This document shows, one piece after another, positions 11,361 to 24,480 of a stretch of DNA of 64,000 nt. The position numbers were made by a program, and so were the translations under genes. Location: positions 36,114,594-36,178,593 of the forward strand of contig CAMZMU010000107.1 in the NCBI GenBank assembly GCA_947311845.1, written 5' to 3'. The notes under the pieces were generated by a model, which was not told the origin of the DNA, searched no databases, and saw nothing but the letters and a program-made list of their open reading frames with translations. How positions within the stretch are numbered: position 1 is the first letter of the stretch; the number at the start of each line of letters is the position of its first letter. This DNA is from Poa pratensis (Eukaryota; Streptophyta; Magnoliopsida; Poales; Poaceae).

Positions 11361-14300
11361 TTTAATTGAGTTTGATGATCCATTATGCTCATTAGATGAT
11401 AAGTCTTTATGTGGTGATTCTATTCAAAACTATGTGGTTATGTTTAACTTTAATGCTTGCAACTATTATGAGAGGGAAGAGATAAGAATCCCCTTTATGT
11501 TTCTATGTTATTTAAAATGCAAGCTATTGATTATTATATGCATTGGTTACCTCAAATTTGTTGTTATTTATTCATATATAAAATTCCAATGCATAGGAAG
11601 AGAGTTAGACTTAAAAGTAAATTGTTTAATATTCTGTGGTGTGTTCCTTATGCTTTAATTTCCTATTCGGTTTGAGCACACCTTTATATCTTTACAACAT
11701 GTAAAATATCTTTACCTACTGTTTTGTGACAATTAGTTTAAGATTTTCATTTTATATAAAATTTGGGAAAGTAAATGAGAAGGATGAGTAATGGAGAAGT
11801 TGGGGTCGACCTTGAACATGTGTTGTTCATGCCAATGGAACCGTTGCAAAGTCTCTATCATTAAAACTTTTCCCAAAGCTAAAACCAAATAAAAAGAGTG
11901 TTTATGTTGTATATATTTGCTTCTCCTTTTGCCTTTTTGCTAAATCAAAAACAACAAAAATATTTTCCTTCTTCTTTGATTGTTTCTCTTGATTCTTGCT
12001 TGGTTCTTTTTGTTTCTTTTTTATTTTTATCTTCAGCTTAAGTTTTGGGTTTTTGAGTCAAGGTGCTTGTTTACTACCGTAACATCATTTGTATCTTATT
12101 TTTCATCTTAATGGCAAGAATAACCTCTTTTGAGAGGTAGGATTAAACAATAGTGATTTGCTGTCCAGAAAACAGATCCTGAGCTTCACTGCGAAAAATG
12201 TATAAAATCACAGAAGAGGAATTTTGACCTGATATTTTACGACAGCAATATTCAGTTATTATACACATTTCATTAGTTCAAAGTTTTCTGATTTGAGCAA
12301 CGTAAGTGCCTCTGAAAATTCACTCTTTACGGGCTGTCCATTTTTGACAGATTCTGTCTTTATTTTGCATTACTCTCATTACTTGTGTTTTGTGTGGTTC
12401 TATTGATCAAAGAGCAATACACAACCATAGTAATATTAGCTAATGTGTAGAATCAACTCATGATATGTCTTTGCTGTACCTATGAGGATTTCATTTATGG
12501 AGACACTAACCCCTCTAATCAAGTTTTGATGAGTTTTGTGTGAAGAGAACTTTCAAGTGGAAGAGTTGAGGGTGATGAATAAAGATCACGAGGGACAAAC
12601 ACTCAAGCTTGGGGATGTTACCCCTAGGCTCACCCTACATATATCAAATAAGTACAAGAATTTAAGCTTGGGGATGCCAAGCCACCTCACTCCAACCATC
12701 TTGATACCAAGTAAGTAAGCCTAGCTATATGGCTATAAAGAAAGCGCTTTACGGGAGGCAACCCGGTTGTTTTTACTTTTGATTTTCTTTGTGTCCTCTT
12801 GCTGTAACAAGAGACTTAGTTTTTAGTTTAGTTTCTGGAATTCTTAATAAAGTGCCAAGTTTTACCTATTTTGGCTTGAAAAAGTTGCTTTTTGCATTCG
12901 GAGATTTTATTCCAGCACGAATCTGTGCACGGTATGATTTTTAATTCCTATTCTGTAACTCCGAATGAGCTGAAATTTGAACTGTAGTTGCAACTTTTCA
13001 TCCTCTGTGAGCGTGAATTTTTCAGATTTTTTCGACATATTTAAGTAGGGTAGAAAAATACGTTTTGCTGCTGCTGTTTTTCTGGACGGATTCTGTCCCA
13101 TTTTGTTTGATGCATTCTTTGAACTTTTAACTTGAATCTTTTTGATCCAATTGAGTTTATAAGTAGGCATACAACATTATACACTTTCTGGACATTCATA
13201 TGAATTTTTGTTTAAGGATTTTATGCAGCAAGCAATTCATTTGTCTATCACTACTAATGTCACCCCACAGAAAAGAAATGGGAGAAACGGTGTTTTGAAG
13301 TTTTTTCACAGGGATTAGAGGAGATGCACCAAGAGCTATCCAAGGATGGTGAAGACCATAAGCTTGGGGATGTGAAGACAACCCCACTGGACCAACACAC
13401 TCTCGGTTTGCACACGTCTAACTTCTGTTTTTCGATCAATGCCTATCACATAAACTTGGAGCGTCTTTTATTTGCTTTTTATTTTGATTTTTGTTTGTCT
13501 TGAGACCACCACTATCATTTATATAGAAGAGCTACTGGAAATTTGGGTTGAATTAAGTTGGATGCTATTAAAAAGATTGGGAAAGGGATGTTTGAGTTGA
13601 TTCAAAAAGATACATATAGTTGCATGATTCATGTGCTTTTTAATGAGTATTAATTTGCAAGTGTTTTATCAAGAGCTATCTTTTATTCATGTTTTGATGC
13701 TGAAATTACTTTACTTTGTTTAACATGGATTGGTTAGTTCTATGGACACTTATGCATGCATTTAGACGGTCAACTTTCTCCCTTTGCTAGCCCAAAAATT
13801 CCAACAAGTAAAAACTTGTTTTCCAACACCTTCAACCAAAGTTTTTCCAGTGAGTCCACCATATCTACCTATTAGCTTTATGCTATTCCAAGTATGTTTA
13901 TCATGTTATTTGTATTATCTATACTTTGAATTAAAATGCTTATGTTATTGATTGTTATGGGAAAAGTTGGTTAAAAAGCTCTCACGAACTTGATGCACAC
14001 TTTACTTTCATTGCACTTAATAAACATGAACCATTGTGATTAAAATTATGAAGTTGTGTGCTTGACAAGAGTCTTGGTTGGGAGTTAGCTCATATGTGCT
14101 GTCACATGGCAAGCTTTCAACGTGCTTTTATATTTAGTTGATATCATGTACTTTTGTTTATGGATGCTTATCATGGTGAAATAAATGTGGAAACTTAGTA
14201 AGTTTAATGAGTTTGTATAAATGGCTAGAGAGACGCCTGGGCCGCTAATCTAAGCCATGCATCATTCATGGTGGAAATTTACTTACATGCTATGGTGAAC

Positions 14301-15018
14301 CTTCAGTGATGCACTCACAATAAAAAGCTATACAATAGTAAATAAAAAGGTGTTGAGATTGTTCATTTTGTTTGTTTGTCTTGTCATTTTGACATGGGCT
14401 TGTTCCATGTCCTGGGACAAGAGGTACCCCAGTTGACGCTCTTGATGACGCTATTATATTACTTACAATGACCTTAACTTGAACTTGCTGTGTGTCCCAG
14501 TTGAGTAACACCGTGGTGTAGGTACGTATTCACGGGGCATGAGCATTCAACCCATACTTTGTCAAGCACACTACTCATATTTGCTTTCACTTTAAACTTT
14601 AACCATTCAAGATGCTATGATAGGGGTAATGAGCTCCACCAATGGATACCACATTGCAAACATTAACTTAAGTAGAAGCATTTGGAAGCTAGATGAAACT
14701 TATTCATGTTTTACCTCTACTTATTTATCTATCTTTCCAAAGTGTCCACCTTTTATATTCAGATTTACAAGAGTACTCTATGACCATTATAGGATGTTTT
14801 TACTTTTCATTATGCATACATTTGGTCCATAGTACTTTCTTCTATGTTACACTTTGTGAATTATCATTGAACATCCTTTCATTGAATATTTGATATCACT
14901 TCATAATCTATCTTGTATATTGCTACTCCTTTGAGAATGAATCATTTGACTTTATGTAGCAATAGTAATCATCTTTGATATCCATTGATAGTATTAAAAT
15001 GCAAAGTCCATGTTATCA
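11361..15018. other. Internal non-coding region of the nested element
   Basis: AT-rich sequence of about 3.7 kb without pol domains. Short motifs aagcttggggatg occur at 12605-12617, 12664-12676 and 13360-13372, with a shorter form at 11211-11220. The polypurine tract expected before the 3' LTR is missing, apparently lost with the LTR start. Confidence 0.7.
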
Positions 15019-16253
15019 CTTTTCGGGAGTTTCGGGACTCCAAAAAAGGGCAAGGCCAAAGAGCATGGTTCAGAATTTTTGAGACGAACGCAATGGGCTG
15101 AAAATGAAGACCAGAAGCCCAACCAGCTGGAAACTAGAGGGCCCCACGCGGTCAGATTCCCTGGCCGCGTGAGGACCCCTCTTTTCCCCCTCGTGGCTCT
15201 GATACCGTCCGTTTTCATCTCCGTGGCTTCGTCTTAACCTAAAACCGGCTATAAAAATAGTCCCCGAGGAGTTTCGCGAGGAGGCGGCGGAGAAACACGA
15301 AACAGAGAGTCAGAAGGCTGCCGCCGGAGAAGATCGGAGGAGGGAAACGCCGCCGGAATCACCTCCGGAGGGCTCACCCTCCTCCGGCGTGTTCATCATC
15401 AACATCTACAGCAAGATCATCTCCATCTCTCCACTGTAAACTCTTGGCAAACATGATATATGATGCAATATACTATTCCCTTGATCTATTGTGTCTCCCC
15501 ATCTATGTTTGAGAAGTGATTTGTTCATGGCAATAGTGAAATAGTTCGTTGATTGGTTGCATACAAGTTTTGTTATCTTTTATGATTGTCTTTATGTACA
15601 ATATATGAGTGCACACATATGTTGGGAATTGCATGTAAGGTGATCACCGGTAATGTAATGGAGTGAGGGAGACTTGGGAGGACATGTAAACCTGAGACCG
15701 AGTCATGAAGTTACTTTATTGGGGGATATATATAGGGGACCTTAGAACTTAAGGCTATGGTGGGACTTTTATGTCTTAATAATTCTTGTGTGCTCATTTA
15801 CTTGGCCATGAGATCCATCATAAGGGGTTTTAGTTCATTTACTTGGCTACACCTATTTATGGCTCCTTCCTAGAAGAAACAATTAAGACTGAAACATGTG
15901 CTTCACTAATTGTGACAACCACACGAATGAAATAACAATTGCTAGAACATTTGCTCCCTTGAGATATTTGCTACTTGAGATATTTGCTACTTGCTACTTT
16001 GAGAAACTTGCTCTAAGAAACTTGCGTTTGAAACTTGATTGAGAAACTTGTTACTAGATAAACCAATTTCACATCACTTGCTTTCATTAGCTAGTTCCTT
16101 TCATATTTAAACTTATTGCATTGCACAAACGGCCATATAAGAGGGTTATAGGGCTTTAGAGAATAGATAGTTTACCTTCAGCTCCTCGTGGGTTCGACAC
16201 TCAAATACTTATCGAATTGTGCTACAGTGATTCCTTGCTCTTGGGGATTATCA
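15019..16253 (+). repeat. Right (3') LTR of the nested element, 5'-truncated
   Basis: This repeat is nearly identical to the left LTR from its GC-rich promoter region to the terminal CA. The first approximately 180 bp of the LTR are missing or unrecognisable, suggesting a deletion across the internal/LTR border after insertion. Confidence 0.85.
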
Positions 16254-16258
16254 ACGAC

Positions 16259-17425
16259 GCGTGGCTCCAGCGAGTCACCGAGCTGGTCAACGCCGCCAAG
16301 GTCACCCCGGCGCCGTCGCACTCCATCGTGCCGCCAGCGTCGCAGGGAAGAGTGGTGCACGGCGCCCCTCCACCTCCTCCACCCCCGGCTGGAAGAGCCC
16401 ACGGGCCGTACCAGGGCGCCCACATCCCTGACCAGGCCGCCTCGCACGACGCGTCCTCCCCGCTCCTCAGCGGCGCTAGCTGCCAGATCATCACAAGGGC
16501 TCCAGAGGACCCTCACGTGAACCTCGTACGCCAACGCGAGCGGCAGGAGCGCATGGTCCGCGACCTCGCTAGGGCGGCGGCGACCCAAACCGCGCTGTCC
16601 TCACCGGTGGCCACGCCACGAACAGCGAGGGTTGCCTCGCCTTCTCGCGGGAGCTGCGTCGGGTAGTGTGGCCCACCAAGTTCCGCCCAGAGCAGCCTCC
16701 CAGCTACGACGGCACGCTCAACCCTGTGGAGTTCCTGCAGCTCTACACCGCGGGAATCCAAGCCGCAGGCGGCGACGACGGGTCATGGCCAACTGGTTCC
16801 CCATGGCCCTCAAAGACGCCGCCCGCTCGTGTGGCTCATGAACCTCCCCGAGGCTTCCATCCGGTCCTGGGGAGAGTTGTGCGAACAGTTCGTCGCCAAC
16901 TTCAAAGGGACATATGAGCGCCACCTCTCCCTCAACGACCTCCACGCAGTGAAGCAGCGCAAGGGCGAGACGCTGCGCAAGTACATCCAGCGCTTCAGCC
17001 AAATCCGCAACAGGATCCCGCGCATCAACGACGCCTCTGTCATCGGGGCCTTCTCCGCCGGCGTCACGGACACCAGGATGCTTGAGAAGCTCGACATCTG
17101 CGCTGACTCCCTTACTTCTGTGGTGCTGCTCTTCCACCTGGCCAACAAGTGCGCTAAAGCGGAAGAAGGACGCCTGTTCTCCCGCAACTGCCTCGAGCTG
17201 GAAGACTCCGACGCGACGAAGGCCAAGAGCAAGGGCAGGGAGCCAGTGAAGCGAAAGGCACCGGTCGTCCTCGCGGCGGAGCCGGAGCCTGAGCATGGGC
17301 AGAAGCTCAAGCGCAGAGGAGAGGAAGACAGCAAGAAAGGCGACAAGTACTGTGATTTCCACAAGCTGAGCACCCACAACACGGAGGATTGCTTCGAACT
17401 CAAGAAGATCCGCAACAATCGCTAG
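16259..17425 (+). pseudogene. gag (capsid and zinc-finger part) of the Tat-like element
   Basis: After the duplicated acgac, gag continues with AWLQRVTELVNAAKV, a proline-rich linker, then the retrotransposon Gag domain (WPTKFRPEQPPSYDGTLNP, WGELCEQFVANFKGTYERH, GETLRKYIQRFSQIRN). It ends with a zinc-knuckle variant KYCDFHKLSTHNTEDC of C-x2-H-x5-H-x4-C type. Gag packages the element RNA into particles. At least two frame changes (around 16660 and 16790) and a stop at 17423-17425 break the reading frame. Confidence 0.85.
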
Positions 17426-17491
17426 AACCGTCGCGACAACGGGCAGGGAGGTGACCGCAACAACGGACGCTGGTCGAATCACGGCAACAAC

Positions 17492-17640
17492 TACAATCAG
17501 CAGGGCCATTACCCTCAGCAGGGCCAGTATCCTCAGCAGGGTCCGTACCCTCAGCAGGGCCAGTACCCTCCGCCAGGCCAGTACCCTCAGCAAGGTCAGT
17601 ATCCTCCCCAGGGTCCGTATCCTCAGCAGGCCCATCACCA
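17492..17640 (+). repeat. Tandem 15-bp repeats coding a Pro/Gln/Tyr-rich linker
   Basis: Units resembling cagtaccctcagcagggc are repeated about nine times with small changes. In the coding frame they read QGQYPQQGPYPQQ-like. The linker joins the Gag zinc finger to the protease and could be flexible or prone to phase separation; that role is inference. Confidence 0.8.
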
Positions 17641-17699
17641 GCCCAACCAGCAGGCCAATGCCGCCCAGCCGCAACCAGAAGAAAACAACAACAACCTCC

Positions 17700-18738
17700 C
17701 TGACGAGTACGCAGGGGGCTACCAGGAGCCCCGCCGGATTAACGCGAGCATCCTTGGAGGAGTGGAAGCGCCCATTTCCAACCGCCACTTCAAGGAGCTC
17801 ACTCGGGAGGTCAGCGCCGCCCTCCCAAAGGTCAGCGCAGGAAAGCCTCTCAAGTGGTCACAATACAAGATCTACTTCGACTCCAACGACCACCCAAGAG
17901 CACGACAGCTGTGGGCACCATTCCGCTGGTGTGCACCCCCACCATCAACAACGTCGCCGTCACCAAGACACTCATCGATGGAGGAGCGGGCCTGAACGTG
18001 CTCTCCGTGGACACCTTCGACCTTATCCAGGTGCCATATGAGCGCTTGATGCCGACCAGACCCTTCTCAGGGGTGACGGAAGGCACCACCGTGCCCCTCG
18101 GGAAGGTACGCTTGCCCGTCACATTCGGCACCCAAGACAACTACCGCACCAAGCTGATTGACTTCGACGTCGCCCACATCAACCTGCCATACAACGCCAT
18201 CCTGGGCTACCCAGCGTTGGCCAAGTATATGGCGGTCACGCATCACGCCTACAACGTCGTCACGATGCCAGGCTGCAGCAGCACCATCACCATCCACTGC
18301 GATGAGAAGGATTCTGTGCGCACTGTCGTGGACGTTTACAAGGTCGTGGCTGCCACCTACCCCGCCGACGATGACGCCCTCGACTACATAGCGCTTACCA
18401 AGAAGAAGCAGTCCACCTCCCAGCAGAAGGCTACGGCGAAGAAGGCAGCGGCCCAGCGCCCTGCCGAGGCTTACCCAGCCAAGCCCTTCTCCACCAAGGC
18501 ACACCCCACCAAGGCCCGCCCCAAGGCCCTGCCTGCCGCGGGGGCTTCCTCCAAAGCCCCCCTGGTTGCGGAGCTTCTGGTGACGCCCGCGCAAAAGAAG
18601 AAGCCCTCCTCCTCAAAGGAGATGACTATCGCCAAAAGGTTAAGCCTGGCCGCCAGCGGCTCGGGGCTACCGCCGCAAGTGGCAAAGCCCAGCCTCCCCA
18701 GTAGGAGGACTGGCACGGTACCCTCCACCGGGCGGTGA
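17700..18738 (+). pseudogene. Aspartic protease region of the Tat-like element
   Basis: The frames read GGVEAPISNRHFKELTREV upstream of the domain, then the protease motif TLIDGGAGLNVLSV (about 17967-18008) and the second block LPYNAILGYPALAKYM (about 18184-18231). Retroviral-type proteases act as dimers to cut Gag. The motif is D-G-G, where many retroelement proteases have D-T/S-G; DGG is common in Tat-lineage elements. A frameshift lies near 17850. A Lys/Ala/Pro-rich tail runs to the stop at 18736-18738. No reverse transcriptase follows. Confidence 0.8.
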
Positions 18739-19042
18739 CACGCTCGCCGTCGCGGCTTTTTGTGTCTTCCAGCCAAGACATTCTCCATCGACACCTTTCC
18801 CAGTGTTCATCTGGGCTTAAGAAGACTCCAACACACCCTGAGTGTGACCCCGTGATCGCACGGCGGCTATTTATTTCTTGAGGGTGCCACGCGGCCACTA
18901 CAGCCTCAATGAGACTCCCCTCCACGAGGATCTCCTTGCCCACAGCGGCACTTTTTGTAATGAACTTATTCGTTCAGCAAAAACAAAGCGCTCCGCGCTG
19001 AACATACCCTTGTATGTCCTTACCTCTCGGTAAGCAAAACTT
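18739..19042 (+). other. Tat-like element 3' region, part 1
   Basis: Non-coding element sequence after the protease stop, up to the copia insertion. It resumes at 30450. No pol domain is present on either side of the copia. Confidence 0.7.
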
Positions 19043-20612
19043 TGATGGGTTCGTAGCATAGAAAACAAAAAATTCCTACGGCCAAGACTCCAAGATCTAA
19101 GTCAAGTTCCAAGAGAACTCACCCTCGAAGACCGTAAGCGTTTCGAGAATAATTCTCGTGGATGATGTAGTCGTTCACTCGCCGATCTCAAGATCGTGAA
19201 GATATGCGCTGCAACGGGCAGCGCCTCCGTACTCGGTCACACGTACGGCTTGATGACGACCTTCGTTCCCTCGATCCAGCGGGCAGCGGAAGTAGTAGAA
19301 CCACCAGAAACTCCAGCAGCACGACGGCGTGGTGTGGTGGAGAAACTAATCGGCCATGGCTTCGCCAAGCGAATGGCCGGAAGGTGGAGCAGCGGGAGGA
19401 GGGAGAGAGGCTCAAGTGTGTGTCAGGAATAGGGAGCTCCACACCTCTATTTATAGGAGGAGGCAGCCACCAAGAGAGGGATGCGCAGCCCAAAAACGTG
19501 CCCCCATTTTATCCCTCTTAATGTGAGTGGTAACTCCATTTTAACTCACTTGAAACTTCCTCTTAATTTGGTAGAAACTCCCATTCATAAATCCCAAGAG
19601 TTTTTCTCTCATAAATGAATAAAACATTTTTAATTCTTTTATTTGAGATTTAATATTTGTTGATTCTATTAATCAACAAACATTAACACTTACCCCCTTG
19701 AACTATTTCAATATTACCCGAAACAATTTCGGTGTTGTCCAAACTTTTCTCCGATATTCCGTATCTACCCAAAAGCGTCGGCAAACCTTAAGTGTGTCAC
19801 CCTACGGTTCGTGAATAATGCAGACATGATCGAGACTCCTCTCCGATCAATAATCAACAGCGGGATGTGGATATCCGTAATGACTCCTACACATTCAACG
19901 ATGAATCTTGTGATCGCGTGAACCATAAACGTCGTAACCAATTCCTTTTGTCTCACGATATTACTTATTCGAGATCCGATCGTCGGTATCAACTATACCT
20001 AGTTCGATCTCGTTACCGACAAGTCCGTGATATGACATCCTTGTGATCTAGTCACGTGCTTGCAAGCGGTATTGATGTGATATCACCGAGAGGGCCCATA
20101 GTATATCTCTCCGTCATTTGGATGGACAAATCCCACTCTTGATCCATGAGCCTCAACTAATACTTTCAGAGTACCAATGCCACCTTTATAGTCACCCTTT
20201 CACGGTGTGACGTTTGATGTCATCAAAGCACTCATCCGGTGTTAGTGATTGACATGATCTCATGGTCTAGGGATTAGAGTACTTTGTATGTGATGGATAC
20301 AACAATGTAAACTTAATGACTTGATCGCATTGCTATATCTACTTTGGGTGTATGTTCATCACATCATTCTCGTAATGATGTGATCCCGTTATTAACAAGA
20401 TCCAATGTTCATGATCAGGAAACCTTGATCATCGGTAAATCAACGAGCTAGTTAAACAAGAGGCGTTACTAGGAACTCTTACTTGTTTATTAGTCACACA
20501 TGTATTAACGTTTCCGATTAATACAATTCTAGCATGAGAAATAAACATTTATCATAAACATGGAATAAGATAATAACCACTTTATTATTGCCTCTCGGGC
20601 ATATTCCTTTCA
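19043..20612 (-). repeat. 3' LTR of the copia element
   Basis: A 1570-bp repeat, TG...CA, matching 28827-30444. It lacks about 25 bp (after 19097) and a shorter block (near 20020) that are present in the other LTR. Confidence 0.93.
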
Positions 20613-20626
20613 GTCTCCCACTTGCA
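20613..20626 (-). other. Polypurine tract of the copia element
   Basis: The minus strand reads AGTGCAAGTGGGAGAC immediately before the 3' LTR, a typical copia plus-strand primer site. Confidence 0.75.
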
Positions 20627-20645
20627 CTAGGGGCAATAATCTAGA

Positions 20646-22676
20646 TTACATTTTGATGACCCTAACACCCATGGAGTTCCGGTGTTGATCATGTTTTGCC
20701 TTCGGGAGTTGTTTAGTCAACGGATCTGCCACATTCAGATTCGTATGTACTTTGCAAATCTTTATATCGCCATCCTTGACATGTTCACGGATGGAGTGAA
20801 AACGGCGCTTGATATGCTTGGAATTCTTGTGAGACCTTGGTTCTTTAGCATTGGCTATGGCACCATTGTTGTCACAATAGATAACCATCGGATCCAACGC
20901 ACTAGGAACCACACCTAGTTCGGTAATGAACTCCTTCATCCAAACTGCTTCATCCGCTGCTTCCGACGCAGCAACATATTCTGCCTCTGTCGATGATCCT
21001 GCTACCACGGGTTGCTTGGAACTCCTCCAGCTTACTGCTCCTCCATTCCTAACAAATACGTATCTGGATTGTGACTTAGAGTCATCCGGATCAGTGTCGA
21101 AGCTAGCATCGACGTAACATCTTGCGACGAGCTCTTCTTCATCACCGCCATACACGAGAAACATATCCTTAGTCCTTCTCAAGTACTTTAAGATATTCTT
21201 GACCGCCGTCCAGTGTTCCAATCCTGGATCAGATTAGTACCTGCTAGTCAAGCTAATAGCATGTGCCACATCCGGTCTTGCAGATAGCATAGCATACATG
21301 ATAGAGCCTATGGCTGAGGCATAGGGAATTTTGTTCATAACACTTGTATCTTCTGCCTTAGCTGGACTTTGAGTCCTACTCAATGTCTTGCCTTGCAACA
21401 TAGGTAAGAACCCTTTCTTACTTTCGTCCATTCTAAACTTCTTCAGAATCTTGTCAAGGTACGTACTTTGCGAAAGTCCAATCAAGCGTCTCGATATATC
21501 TCTATAGATCTTGATGCCTAATATATAAGCTGCTTCACCAAGGTCCTTCATCGAAAAACTGCTGTTCAAATAACCTTTTACACTGCTTAAAAGTTCTATG
21601 TCATTTCCAATCAACAATATGTCATCCACATATAGTACCAGAACCTCCCACTCACTTTCTTGTAGATACAGGCTTCTCCATAAGTTTGGACAAATCCAAA
21701 CCCTTTGATCACCTCATCAAAACGGAGGTTCCAACTCCGGGATGCTTGCTTCAGTCCATAAATGGATCGCTGAAGTTTGCACACCTTGTTAGCATCCTTA
21801 GGATCGACAAAACCTTTGGGGTGCACCATGTACAACTCTTCCTCAATGTTACCATTAAGGAACGCAGTTTTGACATCCATCTGCCAAATTTCATAATCGA
21901 AAAATGCAGCAATTGCTGACATAATCCTAATAGACTTTAGCATCGCTACAGGGGAGAAAGTCTCCTCGTAGTCAACTCCTTGAATTTGTCGAAAACCCTT
22001 TGCGACAAGTCGAGCTTTATAGACGGTCACGTTATCATCAGCGTTAGTTGTCTTTTTGAAAATCCATTTGTTCTCAATGGCCTTGCGGTCATTGGGTAAG
22101 TTCACCAAAGTCCATACTTGGTTTTCGTACATGAATCCCATTTCGGATTTCATGGCTTCCAGCCATTTGTTGGAATCTGGGCTCATTATTGCTTCATCAT
22201 ACGTCGCAGGGTCATTGTTTTCAACTATCATGAAATTCAAGACGGGATCACCATACAGTTCAGGAGCTGTACGTGTCCTTGTTGACCTGCGAAGTACGGT
22301 AGTATCTTCTTTCGGAGTTTCGTGATCTTGATCATTAGTTCCATCTTCACTTGGTGAAGTCAACTCCGGAACAGTTTCCGACGCTGCGCCACTCGCCATT
22401 CCAAGAAGAGAAGGTTCAATAACCTCGTCGAGTTCTACCTTCCTACTACTCACACCTTTTGAGACAAACTCCTTCTCCAAAAAGGATCCATTCTTGGCAA
22501 CGAAAACCTTGCCTTCGGATCTGTGATAGAAGGTGTACCCAATTGTTTCTTTAGGGTATCCTATAAAGACGCATTTTTCCGCTTTGGGTTCGAGTTTATC
22601 AGGTTGAAGCTTCTTCACATAAACATCGCATCCCCAAACTTTTAGAAACGATGGCTTAGGTTTGTTGCCAGACCAC
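20646..22676 (-). pseudogene. copia reverse transcriptase and RNase H
   Basis: The minus strand encodes the integrase C-terminal remnant LKVWGCDVYVKKLQPDKLEP. Next comes the reverse transcriptase: NKWIFKKTTNADDN, YKARLVAKGFRQIQGVDYEE, QMDVKTAFLNGNIEEELYM and SIYGLKQASRSWN. The catalytic block reads MDDILLIGND near 21629. RNase H follows with CYVDASFD, SSKQPVVAGSSTEAEYVA and YCDNNGAIANAKE. Frame breaks occur near 21620 and 21236. These enzymes copy element RNA into DNA in cytoplasmic particles. The open segments are well conserved despite the breaks. Confidence 0.93.
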
Positions 22677-22691
22677 AATTCATACGGTGTC

Positions 22692-24480
22692 AGGATTCAC
22701 AGAGGTGGTTCAGAACATTTGGGCAATTCATTGTCCTGGTGATAGTGCCAAGAGGCTGTCCTCTAAGCTAAAACTTCTTCGGAAAGGGCTGCGTAAGTGG
22801 TGCATGAGCATCTCTCAACTGAACAAAATTATTGATAATTGCAATGATGTGATCTTTATGATTGATGAGATCGAAGACCAGAGAAACTTGCACATTTCTG
22901 AGTGGAATTTCAGAGGCATCGTGAAAAGAAAATTGGACCATCTTCTTAAGTGCAAGCAAATCTATTGGAAACAAAGATGCACGGCAAGATGGGCGAAATT
23001 GGGGGAGGAGAATACCTCTTATTTTCACGCTATGGCCACTGTTAGCTTCAGGAAAAATATCATCTCTTCTCTTGCTCGAGAAGATGGATCACTCGCTATT
23101 GATCATGAAGAAAAGGCAGGCTTGCTTTGGCATTCCTACAAGCAGAGGCTTGGGATTTCTCAAGATATTGATCATTCTTTCAATTACTCTCAGTTTATCT
23201 CCCCAAGCATCGACCTGTCTGCTCTATCTGCTCCTTTCTCGGTTAAAGAAATTGAAGAAACTTTAAAAAGCCTGCCAAATGCTAAAGCTCCAGGGCCGGA
23301 TGGATTTTCTGGCTTCTTTCTAAAGAAATGCTGGCCTATCATTAAGTGGGACTTCTATGATTTATGTGCTGATTTTTGGAATGGAAAAGTGAACCTTCAG
23401 AGTATTAATGATTCATTCATCACACTCATTCCAAAGATTAATTCCCCTGAGAGCCCTAATGATTATCGTCCAATTTCGTTGCTTAATTCCTGCCTAAAGT
23501 TCCTGACAAAACTACTGGCAAACAGATTGCAATCGAAGATTCTGCAGCTTATTCACATTAATCAATACGGTTTTGTCAAATCTCGGACGATCCAAGATTG
23601 TGTAGCATGGGCCTATGAATATATTCATCAATGCAAGCAAACTACAAAGGAATGCATCATTTTGAAACTGGATTTTGCCAAAGCTTTTGATACCATTGAG
23701 CATAGGGCAATTTTTGAGATCCTAAAATGCAAAGGTTTTGATGATTGTTGGATCGGTTGGATCAAATGCATTATGTCCAGTGGGACCTCCTCTGTCCTCC
23801 TCAATGGAACTCCCGGGAAGAAATTTGCTTGCAAACGTGGTGTGCGCCAAGGGGATCCTCTCTCGCCAACTCTCTTTGTTGCTGGTTCTGATTTGCTACA
23901 GTCCATGGTGAACTTCATCTTTCGTGAGGGCATTCTGAAAGCTCCTCTTCCCATCCCTGGAAATGATTTTCCGATTGTGCAGTATGCGGATGACACTCTT
24001 TTAATCATGGAAGCCTGTCCAATCCAGTTACTTGCACTAAAGGACTTGATGCAGGAGTTTGCTGGAGCCACTGGCCTAAAAGTTAATTATGGAAAGTCTT
24101 GTATCCTTCCTATCAATGTCTCTCCAGAAAAAATGGCCTCTCTAGCAGCAGTTTTTGAATGTGCCGTTGGCTCTCTCCCTTTCACTTACTTGGGGCTCCC
24201 TTTGGGCACGACTAGGCCTACGATCAGGGACCTGGCTCCGGTTGGCGACCAAATTGAGAGACGGCTGAATGCATGTGCTAGGTTCTTACCCATTGGTGGG
24301 CGTCTGACTCTGGTCGACTCTGTTTTCTCAGCCCTGCCCACATTCCTGATGTGCACTAAAACTCCACAAGGGCTTTATCAAGTCAGTGAATCGAGTTCGA
24401 CGACATTGTCTGTGGGACAAACGCCAGGATTCCACATCCTTTGCTGGGCTGGCAGCTTGGGACAGGGTGTGTCGCCCTAA
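22692..24480 (+). pseudogene. LINE ORF2 reverse transcriptase
   Basis: The frame is open from the 5' truncation point. It shows the non-LTR order [17 protein letters not shown] (linker after the endonuclease), [66 protein letters not shown] and the catalytic [12 protein letters not shown]. The thumb block [12 protein letters not shown] follows. The frame ends at 24478-24480, while coding resemblance passes into another frame from about 24386, so one frameshift separates it from the C-terminal part. With no endonuclease it cannot retrotranspose on its own. Confidence 0.93.

Larger units (their letters stand above)
9538..16253 (+). mobile_element. Non-coding (LARD-like) gypsy-type LTR element nested in gag
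   Basis: A 6.7-kb element flanked by acgac at 9533-9537 and 16254-16258. The left LTR (1418 bp, starts TGATGCATG, ends TTATCA) is followed after 10 nt by a tRNA-Asp-type primer-binding site. Internal sequence of about 4 kb has no protease, reverse transcriptase or integrase, only short gag-like frames. The right LTR lacks about 180 bp of its 5' end. The motif aagcttggggatg occurs three times inside. The type is a large non-autonomous element needing proteins from a relative. Confidence 0.85.

Noticed and set aside
17492..17640. Possible CRISPR-like array
   Set aside because: The repeats are contiguous 15-bp coding units without spacers, in a eukaryotic retroelement.
16718..17788. 356-codon minus-strand ORF opposite gag
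   Set aside because: It mirrors the GC-rich gag and its Pro/Gln repeats. The real coding signal (Gag domain and zinc knuckle) is on the plus strand.
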